Source: Mycobacterium sp. URHB0044 | GTDB taxonomy: Bacteria; Actinomycetota; Actinomycetes; Mycobacteriales; Mycobacteriaceae | Reading direction: 5' to 3' | NCBI RefSeq assembly: GCF_000620625.1 | Contig: NZ_JIAW01000006.1 | Coordinates: forward strand, 62,001 to 126,000 | DNA: 64,000 bases | Shown here: positions 26,051-35,253 of the stretch, piece after piece | Layout of the letters: every line of letters begins with the position of its first letter | Position numbering within the stretch: position 1 is the first letter of the stretch | The notes under the pieces: model-generated | What the model was told of the DNA's origin: nothing | Database searches by the model: none | Seen by the model: only the letters and a program-made list of their open reading frames with translations | Translations under genes and position numbers: made by a program

Positions 26051-27595
26051 ATGCCAAACGGCAAGCCCAACATTCTCGTCATCTGGGGCGACGACATCGG
26101 GATCTCGAACCTCAGCTGCTACAGCCGCGGCATGATGGGCTACTTCACGCCCAACATCGACCGGATCGCCAACGAGGGAATGCTCTTCACCGACTCGTAC
26201 GGCGAGCAGAGCTGCACGGCGGGACGGTCGTCGTTCATCACCGGGCAGAGCGTCTACCGCACCGGAATGAGCAAGGTCGGCATGCCCGGCGTCGACATCG
26301 GGCTGCAGAAGGAAGACCCGACCATCGCCGAGTTGCTCAAGCCCCTCGGCTACGCGACGGGACAGTTCGGCAAGAACCACCTGGGTGATCTGAACAAGTA
26401 CCTGCCGACCGCCCACGGGTTCGACGAGTTCTTCGGCAATCTCTACCACCTCAACGCCGAGGAGGAGCCGGAGAACGCCGACTACCCCACCGCCGAGGAA
26501 GCGCCGCTCATGCGTGCGCGCCTGCTGCCACGCGGCGTCATCCACTCCTGGGCCACCGACGAGGACAGCGGCGACGTCGACGAGCGCTACGGCCCCGTCG
26601 GCAAGCAACGCATCGAGGACACCGGGCCGCTGACCAAGCTGCGGATGGAGACCATCGACGACGAAACCACCGGTGCCTGTGTCGATTTCATCAAGCGCCA
26701 GAACGAGGCGGAAACTCCGTTCTTCGTGTGGATGAACATGACGCACATGCACTTCCGCACGCACACGAAGCCGGAGAGCCTCGGCCAGGCCGGGCGCTGG
26801 CAGTCGCCGTACCACGACACGATGATCGACCACGACCGCAACGTCGGCACGCTGCTGGATCTAGTCGACGAACTCGGCATCGCCGAGGACACCATCGTCA
26901 TCTACTCGACCGACAACGGTCCGCACGCCAACAGCTGGCCGGACGGTGCCACTACCCCGTTCCGCAGCGAGAAGGCCAGCAACTGGGAGGGCGCCTTCCG
27001 CGTGCCGGAGATGATCCGTTGGCCCGGAAAGATCAAGGCCGGTTCGGTGTCGAATGAGATCGTGCAGCACCATGATTGGTTGCCGACGTTCGTGGCCGCC
27101 GCGGGTGACACCGAGATCATCGACAAACTGAAGGCAGGCCACACCATCGGTGACATGACCTACAAGGTGCACATCGACGGCTACGACCTACTGCCGTACC
27201 TCACCGGCGAGGTCGACAAGAGCCCGCGGCGCGGGATGATCTACTTCTCCGACGACTGCGACGTGCTGGGCATCCGCGCCGAGAACTGGAAGGTGGTGTT
27301 CCAGGAGCAGCGCTGCGAGGGCACACTGCAGATCTGGTTCGAACCGTTCACCAAGCTGCGGGCCCCCAAGCTGTTCAATCTGCGCACCGATCCGTACGAA
27401 CGAGCAGACATCACGTCGAATACCTACTGGGACTGGATGATCGACCGCATCTATCTCGTCCTATACGGGTCCGCCATCGCGACGCAGTTTCTGCAGACGT
27501 TCAAGGAGTTCCCGCCGCGGCAGGAACCGTCGTCGTTCACGATCAACCACGCGGTCGAGGAACTGGAGAAGTTCCTGTCCACCTGTGGCGGCTGA
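26051..27595 (+). CDS. type I arylsulfatase-family enzyme
   Basis: 514 residues, ATG with AAGGAG upstream. Alkaline-phosphatase-superfamily sulfatase: N-terminal metal motif NILVIWGDDIG (Asp14, Asp15) and the formylglycine signature CTAGR (Cys55 to Arg59), where Cys55 must be converted to formylglycine for hydrolysis. Further motifs are GYATGQFGKNHLGD, the metal-binding YSTDNGP and WEGAFRVPEMIRWPGKI. No signal peptide is visible, so it is probably cytosolic. Stop and next GTG are 2 nt apart. The substrate is unknown; a sulfated lipid, steroid or carbohydrate is possible. Confidence 0.9.
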   Translation: MPNGKPNILVIWGDDIGISNLSCYSRGMMGYFTPNIDRIANEGMLFTDSYGEQSCTAGRSSFITGQSVYRTGMSKVGMPGVDIGLQKEDPTIAELLKPLGYATGQFGKNHLGDLNKYLPTAHGFDEFFGNLYHLNAEEEPENADYPTAEEAPLMRARLLPRGVIHSWATDEDSGDVDERYGPVGKQRIEDTGPLTKLRMETIDDETTGACVDFIKRQNEAETPFFVWMNMTHMHFRTHTKPESLGQAGRWQSPYHDTMIDHDRNVGTLLDLVDELGIAEDTIVIYSTDNGPHANSWPDGATTPFRSEKASNWEGAFRVPEMIRWPGKIKAGSVSNEIVQHHDWLPTFVAAAGDTEIIDKLKAGHTIGDMTYKVHIDGYDLLPYLTGEVDKSPRRGMIYFSDDCDVLGIRAENWKVVFQEQRCEGTLQIWFEPFTKLRAPKLFNLRTDPYERADITSNTYWDWMIDRIYLVLYGSAIATQFLQTFKEFPPRQEPSSFTINHAVEELEKFLSTCGG

Positions 27596-27597
27596 GC

Positions 27598-28524
27598 GTG
27601 GGGGAACTCGAATCGTGGAATGACGGGCCCACGAAGTCGGTGATCGTCGACTTCGTGGGGCGCGTCACCACCGAGGGGCCCGACTACGTGGAGCCAGAGG
27701 AACGCGTCGCGGTCTTCGACAACGACGGCACACTGTGGTGCGAGAAGCCCGCGTACATCCAACTCGACTTCATCGTCCGCAGGCTTGCCGAAAAGGCCTC
27801 GGCAGACAACTCATTGGCGGAGCACCAACCGTACAAGGCGGCGTTGAGCGGGGATCTGCGGTGGTTCGGCGGAGCGATCACCAAGCACTACCAGGGCGAC
27901 GATTCGGACCTCAAAGTCCTTGCGGGGGCAGCACTGTCGCTGCACGAGTCGATGAAGGTGGAAGACCACGCCACCCGTATCGCCGCCTTCTTCGCCGAGG
28001 CGAGTCATCCGACGCTGGGCCGGCCGTACAAGGCCTGCACGTACGTGCCGATGGTCGAGTTGCTGCGCTACCTCGAAGCGCATGGCTTCACCTGTTACAT
28101 CGTCTCCGGAGGCGGCCGCGACTTCATGCGGCCCATCACCTCGACGATCTACGGCATCCCACCGGAACGCGTCGTCGGCAGCGCGCAGGGCCTGAAGTTC
28201 GAGGGCGGTGACGGTCACGGCGACCTGTTCATCCAGCCCGCGCTGGACATTTGGGACGACGGCCCGGAGAAGCCGGTGCGCATCTGGAACCGGATCGGGA
28301 GGCGGCCCATCCTGTCGGCGGGCAACTCCAACGGCGACGACGAGATGCTGATGTACTCGGGCCGGCCCGGCAAGCCGTCGCTGCGACTTGTGGTCCTGCA
28401 CGACGACGCCGACCGCGAATTCGCCTACACCGCAGGGGCAGAACGCGCGCTCGGGCATGCCGATCAGTACGGGTGGACCGTCATCAGCATGCGCGACGAC
28501 TGGACCCAGGTCTTCAGTGCCTGA
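27598..28524 (+). CDS. HAD-superfamily phosphatase in the sulfatase cassette
   Basis: 308 residues, GTG start 2 nt after the sulfatase stop. HAD motifs: FDNDGTLW (nucleophile Asp41, acid Asp43), VSGGGRDF (Ser170), and AGNSNGDDEML with Asp247/Asp248; Lys200 or Lys225 may be motif III. The arrangement resembles the SerB-like phosphatases. Tight linkage with the sulfatase suggests a shared substrate, for example removal of phosphate from the same molecule or a sulfate-like reaction (inference). Confidence 0.82.
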   Translation: MGELESWNDGPTKSVIVDFVGRVTTEGPDYVEPEERVAVFDNDGTLWCEKPAYIQLDFIVRRLAEKASADNSLAEHQPYKAALSGDLRWFGGAITKHYQGDDSDLKVLAGAALSLHESMKVEDHATRIAAFFAEASHPTLGRPYKACTYVPMVELLRYLEAHGFTCYIVSGGGRDFMRPITSTIYGIPPERVVGSAQGLKFEGGDGHGDLFIQPALDIWDDGPEKPVRIWNRIGRRPILSAGNSNGDDEMLMYSGRPGKPSLRLVVLHDDADREFAYTAGAERALGHADQYGWTVISMRDDWTQVFSA

Positions 28525-28565
28525 CCCCTCAATGCCTGCCCCCTCGCCAGCCCTGACCCCCTCGC

Positions 28566-28621
28566 CGAGACTGCTGTGAGATCGCGTTGACGCACGAAAT
28601 CGCGATCTCCCAGCAGTCTCG
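28566..28621. repeat. long palindrome over the annotated start of the FGE gene
   Basis: CGAGACTGCTG (28566-28576) pairs with CAGCAGTCTCG (28611-28621), and inside it GAGATCGCG (28578-28586) pairs with CGCGATCTC (28601-28609), one mismatch, 14-nt loop. The TTG that opens the longest frame of the next gene sits exactly at the edge of the loop (28587). Similar in design to the other intergenic palindromes. It may end the HAD transcript or hide the ribosome site. Confidence 0.55.
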
Positions 28622-29498
28622 CGAGGGGTTGGTGTGGGTGCCGCCGCAGACCACCGTCCTGGGTTCCGACGCGCACTATGCGGAGGAGGCGCCCGCCCGC
28701 GAAGTCACGGTCGACGGCTTCTGGATCCAGGCGCACCAGGTCACCAATGCCGAGTTCGGCGCGTTCGTCGACGCCACGCACTACGTCACGGTCGCCGAGC
28801 GTCCGCTGAACCCCGTCGACTACCCGGGGGCACCGCCGGAGAACCTGCAGCCGGGATCGATGGTGTTCCACCGCACCCCCGGCGCCGTCGACCTGCGCCA
28901 CCTCAACCAGTGGTGGACGTGGACGCCGGGCGCCTGCTGGAACCACCCGCGCGGACGGAAGTCGTCGTTGCGCGGGCGTGAGCGTCATCCGGTCGTGCAC
29001 GTCGCGTTCGAGGACGCGTCGGCATACGCCGAGTGGGCGGGCAGACAGTTGCCGACGGAAGCGGAATGGGAAGTGGCCGCGCGTGGCGGGCTGTCGGGCG
29101 CGGCCTATACCTGGGGTGACGAACCGGAGGCGCCGGGCCAACGGCTGGCCAACTACTGGCACGGCGAGTTCCCCTACCTGCCCGACACCGGGTATGGCGT
29201 CACTGCCCCCGTCGGCAGTTTCGAGCCCAACGGTTACGGCCTTTACGACATGGCAGGCAACGTGTGGGAGTGGACCACCGACTGGTGGGCGGATACCAGG
29301 GCGCTCGAATCCTGTTGTGCAGCAGAGAGCTACGATCCGGCGCAGCCGCAGTTTCCCGTTGGCCGCAAGGTGATCAAGGGCGGCTCGTTCCTCTGCGCGG
29401 ACAGCTACTGCATGCGCTACCGGCCGGCCGCGCGGCGCCCACAGGCCATCGACACCGGGATGAGCCACATCGGTTTTCGCTGCGTCCAGCGGCCGTGA
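28587..29498 (+). CDS. formylglycine-generating enzyme (sulfatase-modifying factor)
   Basis: 303 residues in the longest form. Converts the CxAxR/CxPxR cysteine of sulfatases to formylglycine with O2 and copper. Family motifs: WIQAHQVTNAEFGAFV, QWWTWTPGACWNHP, RQLPTEAEWEVAARGG, NVWEWT and the active-site pair Cys270 and Cys275 in GGSFLCADSYCMRYRPAAR. Closely resembles Rv0712. The TTG start at 28587 is inside a palindrome, and the first 17 residues have no family match. GTG 28638, 9 nt after GAGGGG, would give the usual N terminus and may be the real start. Confidence 0.92.
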   Translation: MTHEIAISQQSREGLVWVPPQTTVLGSDAHYAEEAPAREVTVDGFWIQAHQVTNAEFGAFVDATHYVTVAERPLNPVDYPGAPPENLQPGSMVFHRTPGAVDLRHLNQWWTWTPGACWNHPRGRKSSLRGRERHPVVHVAFEDASAYAEWAGRQLPTEAEWEVAARGGLSGAAYTWGDEPEAPGQRLANYWHGEFPYLPDTGYGVTAPVGSFEPNGYGLYDMAGNVWEWTTDWWADTRALESCCAAESYDPAQPQFPVGRKVIKGGSFLCADSYCMRYRPAARRPQAIDTGMSHIGFRCVQRP

Positions 29499-29528
29499 GA
29501 TTCGTCTCGGCGTGACAGGATCACTCCC

Positions 29529-30734
29529 GTGGCCATGCAGACCGAGTTCACTGTGTCGCAGAAGCGCGCCCTGGCCGTCGCCACGGTCATCGCGATCCTG
29601 TTCGCCGCCTACTTCCTGCGCAGTTACTTCATCCTCGTCGTGGTCGCCGCCGTGGCCTCCTACCTCTTCACTCCCCTCTTCGACCGGTTGCGGCGGCGGT
29701 TCGGCACCGGACTGTCGGCCACGCTGACGCTGCTCGCCGTGGTCGGCGTGGTGATCATCCCCGTCGGCCTACTGGTCCTGTTCGCGGTCATTCAGATCAG
29801 CAGCATGATCGACAGCGTCTCCGAGTGGGTGGCCAAGACCGACCTCAGTGCCCTGGGCAACAAGGCGCTCGGGGTGGTCAACGAAGCGCTGGCGCGGGTG
29901 CCGTTCATCCACGACCTGCAACTGACGCCCGACATGCTGCGCGACCGGCTCAGCACCGTCGCCCAGCACGTCGGCGAGTTCCTGCTCGGCACCCTGCAGG
30001 GGGCTGCGGGCGGCCTGGTCGGTGGGGTGACGGCGGCGATCCTGTTCCTGTACGTCTTCGTCTCACTGCTGACCAACCGCGCGCAGGTGGCCACGCTGAT
30101 CCGTCAGCTGAACCCGCTGGGCGAAGAGGTCACCGACCTGTATCTGCAGAAGATGGGCGCGATGGTGCGCGGCACCGTGCTCGGCCAGTTCGTGATCGCG
30201 TTGGCGCAGGGCATCTCTGGGGCCGCGTCGATCTACATCGGGGGCTTCCACGACGGCTTCTTCATCTTCGCGATCCTGCTGACCGCGCTGTCGGTGATCC
30301 CGTTGGGCGGCGGCATCCTCAGCATCCCGGTCGGCATCGTGATGATGCTGTTCGGCAACGTGTTCGGCGGAGTGTTCGTCATCGCGTTCCACATCGTGGT
30401 GGTGACCAACATCGACAACTTCCTGCGACCCATCCTGGTGCCGCGCGAGGCGCGCCTCGATTCCGCGCTGATGCTGCTGGCCGTCTTCGCCGGAATCGCG
30501 ATGTTCGGCTTCTGGGGCATCGTGATCGGCCCGGTGCTGATGATCGTCGTCGTGACGACCATCAGCGTCTACCTCGCCGTGTACAAGGGCGTACCGCTCA
30601 ACCAGTTCGACGATGACGACGGACCCAAGAAGCCGGGCGGGCTGCGCCGGTTGCTGGCCAGGGCGAGGCGCTCAGCGGCGCCCGCTTCGAAACAACCTGT
30701 GCTCAAGCCGGATTCGGACTCAGCCGCTCAGTAA
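29529..30734 (+). CDS. AI-2E family transporter
   Basis: 401 residues, GTG start. About eight membrane helices with the family features: an N-terminal pair (VIAILFAAYFLRSYFILVVVA), a long central soluble helix region, then GLQxxxx-like LSVIPLGGGILSIPVGI and VTNIDNFLRPILVPREARLDSALMLLAVFAG. Members export autoinducer-2 in E. coli or act as Na+/H+ antiporters, so the substrate is open. Corresponds to Rv1101c. The basic C-terminal tail overlaps the 3' end of the convergent hydrolase gene by 32 nt. Confidence 0.85.
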   Translation: MAMQTEFTVSQKRALAVATVIAILFAAYFLRSYFILVVVAAVASYLFTPLFDRLRRRFGTGLSATLTLLAVVGVVIIPVGLLVLFAVIQISSMIDSVSEWVAKTDLSALGNKALGVVNEALARVPFIHDLQLTPDMLRDRLSTVAQHVGEFLLGTLQGAAGGLVGGVTAAILFLYVFVSLLTNRAQVATLIRQLNPLGEEVTDLYLQKMGAMVRGTVLGQFVIALAQGISGAASIYIGGFHDGFFIFAILLTALSVIPLGGGILSIPVGIVMMLFGNVFGGVFVIAFHIVVVTNIDNFLRPILVPREARLDSALMLLAVFAGIAMFGFWGIVIGPVLMIVVVTTISVYLAVYKGVPLNQFDDDDGPKKPGGLRRLLARARRSAAPASKQPVLKPDSDSAAQ

Positions 30735-31542
30735 GGAACTCCACCACCCGCTTGCGCGCCTCGTAGGCCGGGTGCCCGTCGACCTCGCGCACCTCCAGGG
30801 TCAGCACGGAGTGGGCCGACTTGCCGAAACCGTGCTCATTGCCCTTCCTCGAGTCGAGTTCGATGACCTCGAAGGCGTCACCGAGGCGGTCCTTCAGCGT
30901 CTTGAAGCGCGCGCTCGGTACCAGGACGTCCTCGCTGAACCGTAAGCCCATGGCGCACAGGCCCTCTTCGGCCGCGCGACGTTCGATGATCTTCAGCTCG
31001 CCTTCGGACAGACCGGGGTCGCGGCGCTGCTTCGCCGTCAGGCCTATCGGCAGTGACGGCTGGCTCAGTATCGGGGCCAGCACGCTGTCGTCCACGGCGG
31101 CGGCCAATGCGAAGCCGCCGCTCCAGCACTCCCCGATCACGCCGACGCCCTTGCCCGGCGTCTTCTCGTTGAGATCACGCGCCAGCGCACGGAGGAACTG
31201 CCCGATCGGCCGGTTGGCGTTGGTCGCGAACGCCGCGAATTCCTTTGCCACACAACCGCGCAGCATCACCGGAATCGCGCCCGGTCGCATACCCGGCGCA
31301 CCAGGCGTGCCGTACAGCGACGGGCATGCCACGGTGAAGCCGTTGTCGACGAGATGGTTGCCGAGTGCCAGCACGCCGGGATGGATGCCCGGCATCTCGG
31401 GGATCAGCACGACGCCGGGACCTTCACCCCTGCGGTAGACGTCGTAGGTGAAGCCGGCGCCGGTGAACGGTTCGACGCTCCATCCGGTCAGATCCGCTTC
31501 CGGCGCCGTCAGGGCGGCGACGTCTGGTTTGCCTGAGGTCAT
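30703..31542 (-). CDS. dienelactone hydrolase family protein
   Basis: 279 residues. Alpha/beta hydrolase with a Cys nucleophile as in dienelactone hydrolases: GVIGECWSGGFAL (Cys139), with the His in NEHGFGKSAHS and an LIPEMPGIHP oxyanion segment. Hydrolyses lactone or ester bonds of unknown substrate in the cytosol. Starts 10 nt after the DUF4245 stop on the same strand, so the two form an operon. Its 3' end overlaps the AI-2E gene. Confidence 0.85.
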   Translation of the reverse strand: MTSGKPDVAALTAPEADLTGWSVEPFTGAGFTYDVYRRGEGPGVVLIPEMPGIHPGVLALGNHLVDNGFTVACPSLYGTPGAPGMRPGAIPVMLRGCVAKEFAAFATNANRPIGQFLRALARDLNEKTPGKGVGVIGECWSGGFALAAAVDDSVLAPILSQPSLPIGLTAKQRRDPGLSEGELKIIERRAAEEGLCAMGLRFSEDVLVPSARFKTLKDRLGDAFEVIELDSRKGNEHGFGKSAHSVLTLEVREVDGHPAYEARKRVVEFLTERLSPNPA

Positions 31543-31552
31543 TCAAACGCTC

Positions 31553-32188
31553 CTAGCTGACGGGCAGTGGCGGCTGCGTCTGCGTCGCCTCGGCCAGCAT
31601 ACGGTACTCGTTGGTACCGGCAGCTCCGTTGATGGCGATCTGTGCGGCGCCGGTCGGTCCGGTCAAGCGCGTCGTCCACACCGGCTGCACGTCGCCGCCG
31701 CCCTCGTAGACGATCCACTTCACGCCGTCGACGTCCTGCGTGCCGGTCGGCGCCAGGCTGGTGTCGATCGACGCGACGAGCTTCTCCTCGTCGGCGTCGC
31801 TCTGGGTCAGGCTGAGGTACATACCGCTCGGCGCCAGGTAACCCACCCGGGAGATCACTGCGCGCGCCTGCCTGCCGTCGGCATCGGTGCGACCACCATC
31901 GATGCTGCCGCGGGAACCGGAGTTGGCGTGCCAGTCCGCGGGCAGCTTGGGCAGCCGGATCGGGATCTTGAGCGCCTCGGCGTCGGCCTTCAGCGCCGCG
32001 GGCGCATCGTAGGTCGGCGCAGCGCCCTCACCGGGGCCGTTGGGCGCGAACGAACACATGCCGAGCACCCCCGCGAGCACGATGCAGGCCAGCACCAGCG
32101 GCGCCATCGACCAGAACATGTCGCGGCCGTCCTGCAGCAGCCGGGCCTTCGCGGGCTTCGGTCCCGGGAGCGGCGCAGGGGTCGTCAC
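31553..32188 (-). CDS. DUF4245 membrane-anchored protein (Rv1100-like)
   Basis: 211 residues from GTG 32188. Short cytoplasmic N terminus with RDMFWSMAPLVLACIVLAGVLG as the single membrane helix, then an extracytoplasmic domain with RLPKLPADWHANSGSR and YLSLTQSDADEEKLVASI, as in the DUF4245 family. Function unknown. The frame continues upstream into the antisense of glpX, which is not coding. Divergent from glpX with a 54-nt spacer, as Rv1100 is from Rv1099c. Confidence 0.82.
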   Translation of the reverse strand: MTTPAPLPGPKPAKARLLQDGRDMFWSMAPLVLACIVLAGVLGMCSFAPNGPGEGAAPTYDAPAALKADAEALKIPIRLPKLPADWHANSGSRGSIDGGRTDADGRQARAVISRVGYLAPSGMYLSLTQSDADEEKLVASIDTSLAPTGTQDVDGVKWIVYEGGGDVQPVWTTRLTGPTGAAQIAINGAAGTNEYRMLAEATQTQPPLPVS

Positions 32189-32242
32189 AACTGCCAGTAT
32201 CCCAGCTCCCAAACTCCGATCCGCTAATGGGACAATCTGCGC

Positions 32243-33271
32243 ATGACGCCATCGCGCCGCGAAGCCCCAGACCGCAACCTCGCTCTCGAACTGGTGCGCG
32301 TCACCGAGGCGGGAGCCATGGCGGCAGGCCGCTGGGTGGGCCGCGGCGACAAGGAGGGCGGCGACGGGGCGGCCGTGGACGCCATGCGCGAGCTGGTGAA
32401 CTCTGTGTCGATGCGCGGTGTCGTCGTCATCGGCGAGGGCGAGAAGGACAACGCCCCGATGCTCTACAACGGCGAAGAGGTCGGCAACGGCGACGGCCCG
32501 GACTGCGACTTCGCCGTCGACCCGGTCGACGGCACCACGCTGATGAGCAAGGGCATGCCCAACGCCATCTCGGTGCTCGCGGTTGCCGAGCGCGGCGCGA
32601 TGTTCGACCCGTCGGCCGTGTTCTACATGAACAAGATCGCCGTCGGGCCCGACGCCGTCGACGTCATCGACATCACCGCACCCATCGGCGAGAACATCCG
32701 GCGGGTCGCCAAGGTCCGCAATTCGACGGTCGCCGACATCACGGTGTGCGTGCTGGACCGGCCCCGCCACGCCCAGTTGATGGAAGACGTCCGGGAGGCC
32801 GGCGCGCGCATCCGGCTGATCTCCGACGGCGACGTCGCAGGCGCCATCTCGGCCTGCCGACCCGAATCCGGCACCGACATGCTGGCCGGCATCGGTGGCA
32901 CCCCCGAGGGCATCATCACCGCCGCGGCGATCCGCTGCATGGGTGGCGCCATCCAGGCGGTGCTGGCCCCGACCGACGACACCGAGCGCCAGAAGGCCCT
33001 CGACGCGGGCCACGACCTGGACCGCGTTCTGCACACCGAGGACCTGGTCTCCGGCGAGAACGTCTTCTTCTCCGCCACCGGCGTCACCGACGGCGACCTG
33101 CTGAAGGGCGTCCGCTACTTCGGCGGCGGCTGCACCACGCAGTCGATCGTCATGCGATCGAAGTCCGGAACGGTCCGGATGATCGAGGCCTACCACCGGT
33201 TGTCCAAACTGAACGAGTACTCCGCGGTCGACTTCACCGGTGACAAGACCGCCGCCTACCCCTTGCCCTAA
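32243..33271 (+). CDS. glpX: class II fructose-1,6-bisphosphatase
   Basis: 342 residues. GlpX-type FBPase of gluconeogenesis: [14 protein letters not shown] and [16 protein letters not shown] carry the metal-binding acids, [17 protein letters not shown] the substrate loop. Corresponds to Rv1099c, the main FBPase in mycobacteria. Followed 39 nt later by fumarase on the same strand, a conserved pairing. Confidence 0.95.
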   Translation: MTPSRREAPDRNLALELVRVTEAGAMAAGRWVGRGDKEGGDGAAVDAMRELVNSVSMRGVVVIGEGEKDNAPMLYNGEEVGNGDGPDCDFAVDPVDGTTLMSKGMPNAISVLAVAERGAMFDPSAVFYMNKIAVGPDAVDVIDITAPIGENIRRVAKVRNSTVADITVCVLDRPRHAQLMEDVREAGARIRLISDGDVAGAISACRPESGTDMLAGIGGTPEGIITAAAIRCMGGAIQAVLAPTDDTERQKALDAGHDLDRVLHTEDLVSGENVFFSATGVTDGDLLKGVRYFGGGCTTQSIVMRSKSGTVRMIEAYHRLSKLNEYSAVDFTGDKTAAYPLP

Positions 33272-33310
33272 CAGCAGCAAACCCACATTCACCGACGAAA
33301 CAGGGAGCAG

Positions 33311-34729
33311 ATGTCCGCGGACAGCGCAGTCGACACCGAGTACCGCATCGAACACGACACGATGGGTGAGGTGCGTGTGCCCATCGATGCCCTGTGGCGA
33401 GCGCAGACCCAGCGGGCGGTGGAGAACTTCCCGATCTCGTTCCGGCCGCTCGAGCGCACCCAGATCCGGGCACTCGGACTGCTGAAGGGCGCCTGCGCGC
33501 AGGTGAACAAGGACCTCGGCCTGCTCGACGCGGAGAAGGCCGATGCCATCATCGCCGCCGCAGCCGAGATCGCCGACGGCAAGCACGACGACCAGTTCCC
33601 CATCGACGTGTTCCAGACCGGCTCGGGCACCAGCTCGAACATGAACGCCAACGAGGTCATCGCGTCGATCGCCGAGGCCAACGGCGTCACGGTGCACCCG
33701 AACGACCACGTCAACATGTCACAGAGCTCCAACGACACCTTCCCCACCGCCACCCACATTGCGGCGACGGAAGCGGCTGTCCGCCATCTGATTCCGGCGC
33801 TCGAGGTGCTGCATGAGTCGCTGGCGAACAAGGCCCGGCAGTGGCGCGTCGTCGTGAAGTCGGGCCGCACCCACCTGATGGATGCGGTCCCCGTGACGTT
33901 GGGCCAGGAGTTCGGCGGCTACGCGCGCCAGGTGCAGGCCGGCATAGAAAGAGTGCGCGGGTGTCTTCCCCGCCTCGGTGAGCTCGCGATCGGCGGCACC
34001 GCGGTCGGTACCGGACTCAACGCGCCGGATGGGTTCGGCGACAAGGTCGTCGAGGTGCTGGTGAACGAGACCGGCATCGCCGAACTGCGGCCGGCCGAAG
34101 ACCACTTCGAGGCACAGGCGGCGCGCGACGGGCTGGTCGAGGCGTCTGGTGCGCTGAAGACCATCGCGGTGTCACTCACCAAGATCGCCAACGACATCCG
34201 TTGGATGGGTTCCGGTCCGCTGACCGGTCTCGGCGAGCTGCAGCTGCCGGACCTGCAGCCGGGTAGCTCGATCATGCCCGGCAAGGTCAATCCCGTTCTG
34301 CCAGAGGCCGTTACGCAGGTGGCCGCCCAGGTCGTCGGCAACGACGCCGCGGTCGCCGTCGGCGGGCTGTCGGGCGCGTTCGAGCTCAACGTCTACATCC
34401 CGATGATGGCGCGCAACATCCTCGAGTCGTTCACGCTGCTGTCCAACGTGTCGAAGTTGTTCGCGGAGAAGTGCATCGACGGCCTGGTGGCCAACGAGGC
34501 GCACCTGCGCGAGCTCGCCGAGTCGTCGCCGTCGATCGTGACGCCGCTGAACTCGGCGATCGGCTACGAGGAAGCCGCCAAGGTGGCCAAGGAAGCGCTC
34601 AAGGAGCGCAAGACGATTCGGCAGACGGTGCTCGACCGTGGCCTCATCGGCGACAAGCTGTCCGAGGAAGAACTGGACCGCCGGCTGGACGTGCTGAAGA
34701 TGGCCAAGGTGCAGGACGGCGACAGCTAG
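33311..34729 (+). CDS. fum: class II fumarase
   Basis: 472 residues, ATG with AGGGAG upstream. Aspartase/fumarase superfamily: [14 protein letters not shown], the [11 protein letters not shown] region, and the signature [12 protein letters not shown]. Homotetrameric oxygen-stable enzyme interconverting fumarate and malate in the TCA cycle; equals Rv1098c. A long palindrome begins 6 nt after the stop. Confidence 0.96.
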   Translation: MSADSAVDTEYRIEHDTMGEVRVPIDALWRAQTQRAVENFPISFRPLERTQIRALGLLKGACAQVNKDLGLLDAEKADAIIAAAAEIADGKHDDQFPIDVFQTGSGTSSNMNANEVIASIAEANGVTVHPNDHVNMSQSSNDTFPTATHIAATEAAVRHLIPALEVLHESLANKARQWRVVVKSGRTHLMDAVPVTLGQEFGGYARQVQAGIERVRGCLPRLGELAIGGTAVGTGLNAPDGFGDKVVEVLVNETGIAELRPAEDHFEAQAARDGLVEASGALKTIAVSLTKIANDIRWMGSGPLTGLGELQLPDLQPGSSIMPGKVNPVLPEAVTQVAAQVVGNDAAVAVGGLSGAFELNVYIPMMARNILESFTLLSNVSKLFAEKCIDGLVANEAHLRELAESSPSIVTPLNSAIGYEEAAKVAKEALKERKTIRQTVLDRGLIGDKLSEEELDRRLDVLKMAKVQDGDS

Positions 34730-34734
34730 CTTTC

Positions 34735-34798
34735 GCGCGAGCAGACGCAAATGTCCCCCAAAACACCGTGTTTGGGGCACATATGTGTCTGCTCGCGC
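34735..34798. terminator. long inverted repeat after fum
   Basis: GCGCGAGCAGAC (34735-34746) pairs perfectly with GTCTGCTCGCGC (34787-34798). The middle (GCAAATGT / ACATATGT) has two mismatches. CCCCAAA (34756-34762) pairs with TTTGGGG (34771-34777) around an 8-nt loop. A stem of nearly 28 nt starting 6 nt past the fum stop. Probable terminator. Confidence 0.65.
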
Positions 34799-34809
34799 AG
34801 GGGTTTGTG

Positions 34810-35253
34810 ATGACCGATGACGAACGGACCCGCGTCGGCGTCACGCATCTGCTGACCACCTACCAGTACCTGGCCGACACGGGCAAGGTCGAGCGGCTTG
34901 CACAGCTCTTCGCGCCCGACGGCGTGCTGGAGATCGGCGGCGACCGCTTCGTCGGTGCGGACGGCGTTCTCGCGTTGTTCCGAGACGCGGGTGCGCGTTT
35001 CGCCGACGCGGACATCCTGCCCGCCCGACATCACTTGAGCTCGATTTACGTCGAGCCGCTGCCCGACGGCAGCGCGAAGACCTACGCGTGCTTTCAGTTC
35101 ATCGGCGCCCGCGGATTGGACCACTGGGGCGTCTACCGCGACGTCGCCGTCCGATGCGAAACCGGCGACGGCTGGCGGTATGCGCACCGCCGGGTGATCA
35201 CGGAGGGGTTTGCGCCGGAGTCGCGGCTGGCTCCCGCGTCGCCAACCACTTGA
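34810..35253 (+). CDS. NTF2/SnoaL-like protein
   Basis: 147 residues from ATG 34810 (AGGGG upstream, just beyond the palindrome). N-terminal helix with VTHLLTTYQYLADTGKVERLAQLFAPDGVLEIGGDRFVG, followed by the beta sheet with ARHHLSSIYVEPL and CFQFIGARGLDHWGVYRDVAVR, which is the SnoaL-like-4/dehydratase pattern (cf. His in ARHH). Small-molecule isomerase, dehydratase or binding role. The last 56 nt overlap the convergent antiporter gene. Confidence 0.72.
   Translation: MTDDERTRVGVTHLLTTYQYLADTGKVERLAQLFAPDGVLEIGGDRFVGADGVLALFRDAGARFADADILPARHHLSSIYVEPLPDGSAKTYACFQFIGARGLDHWGVYRDVAVRCETGDGWRYAHRRVITEGFAPESRLAPASPTT

Noticed and set aside
32189..33709. Leftward open frame of over 500 codons upstream of the DUF4245 gene
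   Set aside because: Antisense of glpX and fum. Only the part after GTG 32188 has a membrane helix and family motifs.
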